Assembly (NCBI RefSeq): GCF_000764305.2
Contig: NW_025930523.1
Span: forward strand, 62,001 to 126,000
Length of the DNA stretch: 64,000 bases
From: Hyalella azteca
Lineage: Eukaryota > Arthropoda > Malacostraca > Amphipoda > Hyalellidae
Direction of reading: 5' to 3'
Of the stretch, positions 61,026 through 64,000 are shown piece after piece (within the stretch, counting starts at the first letter, position 1; each line of letters opens with the position of its first letter). The notes under the pieces were generated by a model that was not told the origin of the DNA, did not search any database, and saw nothing but the letters and a program-made list of their open reading frames with translations. Made by a program: the position numbers and the translations under genes.

Positions 61026-61539
61026 TACGTGCAACGACTGAGTTGCGAGCATGAATAGGATGAGCACGCAAAGCTCACATAGAAAATGAGCTTTTGATTC
61101 TGATCAGACAACATTAAACAAACATTTGCTGACCAGAGTTATCTTCACAGGTCAACTGAAATTGTATCTTTCGCCAGATTTAGTTCCTGAGGTTAATATC
61201 AATTACATTTCGTTGCATACAGAGTAATTTACAAAGATCTCTTAAATTCTATTTTAATAATCAGAGCTATTTACACAGATGAACTGGATTTACAGCAGGA
61301 CTTCAAAATTTCGCAAGTTTCCGTAATTAAAAGAAAATCGTTATTTGTCGGTCGTCGTGGGGTATGTACATGATAAAAACATTTACGCAGCTAGATGTAA
61401 TAGCCTGTAAGTTAAAAGCCCTTGTTTTCTCCTGGATTTTTAAATAAACTAATAAAATTTTAATCTGACATTTGATCAAGGAGCTTACTCGAAATTACTC
61501 CAATAAGTAGCAAATTTTACACTTCCGATTGAATTGATC

Positions 61540-61914
61540 TTAACACGTTGACTACGATTGCTTCATCTTGTACTATTATTTCATTTTTTTGTACTGTTTT
61601 TAAAGAGGGTTGCCAGACGGTCATTTTTTTCTGGACAAATTCCGTGATTTAGTTTTTCTTAATTGCGTTGGCCGGCTAAAATTTATGATAGGGGTACTTC
61701 CTAATTAAATTTTAAATACTGCAAAAAGAAAATAAATGAAATTTTAATAGCGGAACCTACAAATAAAGTAGTATATATTGAGTTATAGGCCTTTTTTGGT
61801 CTTTTTTGTTCTCGGATTTGGCCGATTTAAGGCAACCTGAATTATGTACCACTACGTCCTGGAGAAATAAATTTCGTGGTACGCAAATGTACCACTTCGT
61901 AGTCAACGTGTGAA
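61540..61914. mobile_element. piggyBac-like MITE
   Basis: Terminal inverted repeats CACGTTGACTACGA (61544-61557) and TCGTAGTCAACGTG (61897-61910) are exact over 14 bases. TTAA flanks the left end and TGAA the right, consistent with a TTAA target duplication that has one mutation. Inside the right end, gtaccac and gtggtac form subterminal repeats. There is no coding sequence over the 367 bases, so it would depend on a transposase elsewhere. Confidence 0.65.
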
Positions 61915-61985
61915 GTGAACATTTGGGCACTAGAGACTTAGAAAACGTTTGGGAACATTTGAAGTGAAAATAAAAAAAATAAACT

Positions 61986-62270
61986 TTATGTATGAAATTT
62001 TATTAAAATTCTCAGTAGAAAGTTCAGATTAACAATCTCCCTGGTTCCTCGGACTGTATGCCCGCAGCTCGCACACAAACGACACAGGGCGGTGGAGTGC
62101 AAGCCCATATATAATGCGAAGGGGTCGAGTATCACGGTAGAGTAGAGTATCGCGTATACCGTGTACCGCTGTACTGCATCAAGTCGAGTGCCAAGCTGAC
62201 ACTCCACAACAGCCCCAACACCTTTACTCAGCGCCGACATTAATGATGAGGTGCCAAACATGGTCGTAGC
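61986..62270 (-). other. Exon-like open frame behind a strong acceptor, unidentified
   Basis: On the minus strand a good 3' splice site (tatatactaactttgcag) precedes a 94-codon frame (ATTMFGTSSLMSALSKG, later CRLCASCGHTV). A donor-like GTAAAG lies 40 bases in. No domain and no minus-strand polyadenylation signal are evident. Confidence 0.2.
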
Positions 62271-62759
62271 CTGCAAAGTTAGTATATAAAATACAAAAAT
62301 TCTCAATTTGTTGAATTAAATAGCTTCATAATTATTATTCTTTTCAGTTTCAGGTAAATCAATGATGCTTCCCAGTTTGATACCACAATCTCGTAGCCTC
62401 AGCTCATTAAGAAGTGAATGAAGCTTGACAGAAATCCGCTTAAACGTCGATTAGACATCAGGGCGGGTCTGAGGAACCTCCAAAGACAGTTAATTCACAA
62501 AAATACTCTAAATGTCATTAAAAAATTTCCAATGTCTGCACTTTGCTTATACATGTCACATTTGGTGTCAATCACGCCCGCTACTTTAAATGCAAAACAG
62601 CAAGTAAGGATATCTTCCATCAATAAACTATTAAGATATGTAAATCATTATTTTAAATTGCTGTATATGAAATAAAACACGTATACAACTTGAACGATTT
62701 TTCAGAAATAAAATTTAACAGATAGTTATTGGAGTTATCAAATTTGAACATTTTGAACG

Positions 62760-63060
62760 TTGAACCTTTACGGCGATATGCACGCATTCATGTTGCCGCC
62801 GTTGACGGGGCTCGGCAGGTGTCGGCCGATGACGCGCGTATCTGTAACGTAATCGCACAGCAGCGAGCAGCGCCAGGGTCGCTCGTCGTGGAGCATTTTA
62901 GAGGCGTCATTCCGGGGCAAGAAGTCGCATCTCTCATGCAAGAATGGACGCCGCACGTAACGAGCAACGAAAGCTCTTATCCACGTCATCAGCTGAGCTA
63001 TCACCGCTCACCCGACACTCGTGTGTGCATTCATGAGCGAGTCTTGTAGTGGCGAGAAAA
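62760..63060. other. GC-rich, CpG-rich patch with open frames on both strands
   Basis: Composition is clearly richer in G+C and CpG than the flanks. Plus strand: 106 codons (62729-63049, IHVAAVDGARQVSADDAR). Minus strand: 78 codons (63004-62768). It could be a promoter CpG island, a first exon or an unknown coding exon. Nothing recognised. Confidence 0.3.
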
Positions 63061-64000
63061 CGTGTAGAGAAAAGCAATATTGTTAGTATGCTTAGAGCGC
63101 TCTTATGTTCTAAGACGTACTACGTCAGACACTGAGTATAACAGGCACGGAGATGTGAAACACTCTGCGTTTTCCAGCGCTCGAGATGAGAAACACAAGT
63201 AAAACGGTATTAAATTAGTCAAAAGTTTCAGAAAGGGTATTTTAAATAGTACTTACAATTGTAGCTGTATGCTCAGAAAATTTGATCAAAACGAAAATGA
63301 ACTATAAAAAAAACTCAATTTAGAATACCTTACATAAATGCCTGTAGTTCTTTCACGGAAAAAGGACAGCAACCCTTCCGCTGAATGACAATGGCGCTAG
63401 GCGCTAACGTCAGTCAAAAATTTATCCACGTCTACAAAATTGCGAGTGACTGCTATTGAGCGCTCATGCCTCAGAGTCCACGCATTTCATTTCTTTGTTC
63501 TTTTAAGACAATACAGAACCAAACTTCGCAACGAGGCAATATTGCCAACAAGTGGTCACCTTCATTAATGCTTCGACATGAGCGGTCGTGAAGAGCAAGC
63601 CATAATGAAGCTTATGCCACTGCAAAAATGTCTCTTATTTGCATCTTCCAACTCTCAACCTTTACGGAATTGAATCGAAGAAACTCACAGACATTGGAAG
63701 GTCCCAGTCTGCAGAAAATATCAATAGCACCATATGTAAGAACGGCAATAATTTTACTAATTCTTAACCATGAATTAATTTTTTTAACGTAGGTTATTAG
63801 GTAAAGTGGAATGAATTAAATACTTAGCAGATGTTAAAAATACGTGCCCTAATATATGATAGTTTTATTTCAGTACATAAGTCAGGTCAAAGACCTCAGC
63901 TGAATGCTGAAGATTCTTGCTTTCTATCTCAGCTTTAGCTGCGTTGACTTATTTCTGAAAAAAAAAAACACAAGCCCAAGCAAAAGAAAACACGCAACAC
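63061..64000. other. No recognisable feature
   Basis: AT-rich sequence to the window edge. No supported gene or repeat seen. Confidence 0.45.

Overview
The window is eukaryotic genomic DNA. It has small cysteine-rich exons joined by GT-AG introns, AT-rich introns, many private minisatellites, a decayed LINE and short inverted-repeat elements. An invertebrate with a fairly large genome fits. An arthropod, possibly a crustacean, is my inference from a TATA/TCAGT core promoter and the transposon types; no sequence here settles the species.

One gene dominates. On the minus strand, from about 20.8 kb down to the left edge, 26 exons encode the N-terminal ~1,900 residues of a FRAS1-type extracellular matrix protein. 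Every splice phase I traced is consistent. In order they encode a candidate signal peptide (exon 1, 20685-20770), six von Willebrand factor C (VWC) domains (exons 2-9, 20112-13197), fourteen furin-like cysteine-rich repeats (exons 9-20, to about 4.9 kb), then CSPG/NG2-type repeats 1-5 and the start of repeat 6 (exons 20-26). The C-terminal half (remaining CSPG repeats, Calx-beta domains, membrane anchor) must lie beyond position 1. The gene is therefore 5'-complete and 3'-truncated by the window. A TATA box and initiator lie near 21.26-21.29 kb. Intron 25 holds a near-perfect 166-bp-arm inverted repeat.

From about 21.3 to 64 kb I recognise no complete gene. The region is repeat-dominated. It holds a (TA)n tract (26.49 kb); a 1.8-kb minisatellite field with two unit families and a higher-order repeat (26.75-28.58 kb); a 16-bp minisatellite (29.7 kb); a decayed CR1/Jockey-like LINE on the plus strand (about 30.54-32.31 kb); further minisatellites with 12-, 28-, 19-, 77- and 29-bp units (40.9, 50.8, 52.9, 54.2, 60.9 kb); three copies of a short repeat with an embedded GTCY tetranucleotide tract (48.07, 57.74, 57.99 kb); and a piggyBac-like MITE (61.54-61.91 kb). 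A few exon-like or GC-rich patches (22.4, 28.6, 58.19, 62.0-62.3, 62.8 kb) are noted at low confidence.

The coding content amounts to one extracellular adhesion/basement-membrane protein with a repeat-rich upstream region. There is no operon, CRISPR array, rRNA or convincing tRNA.
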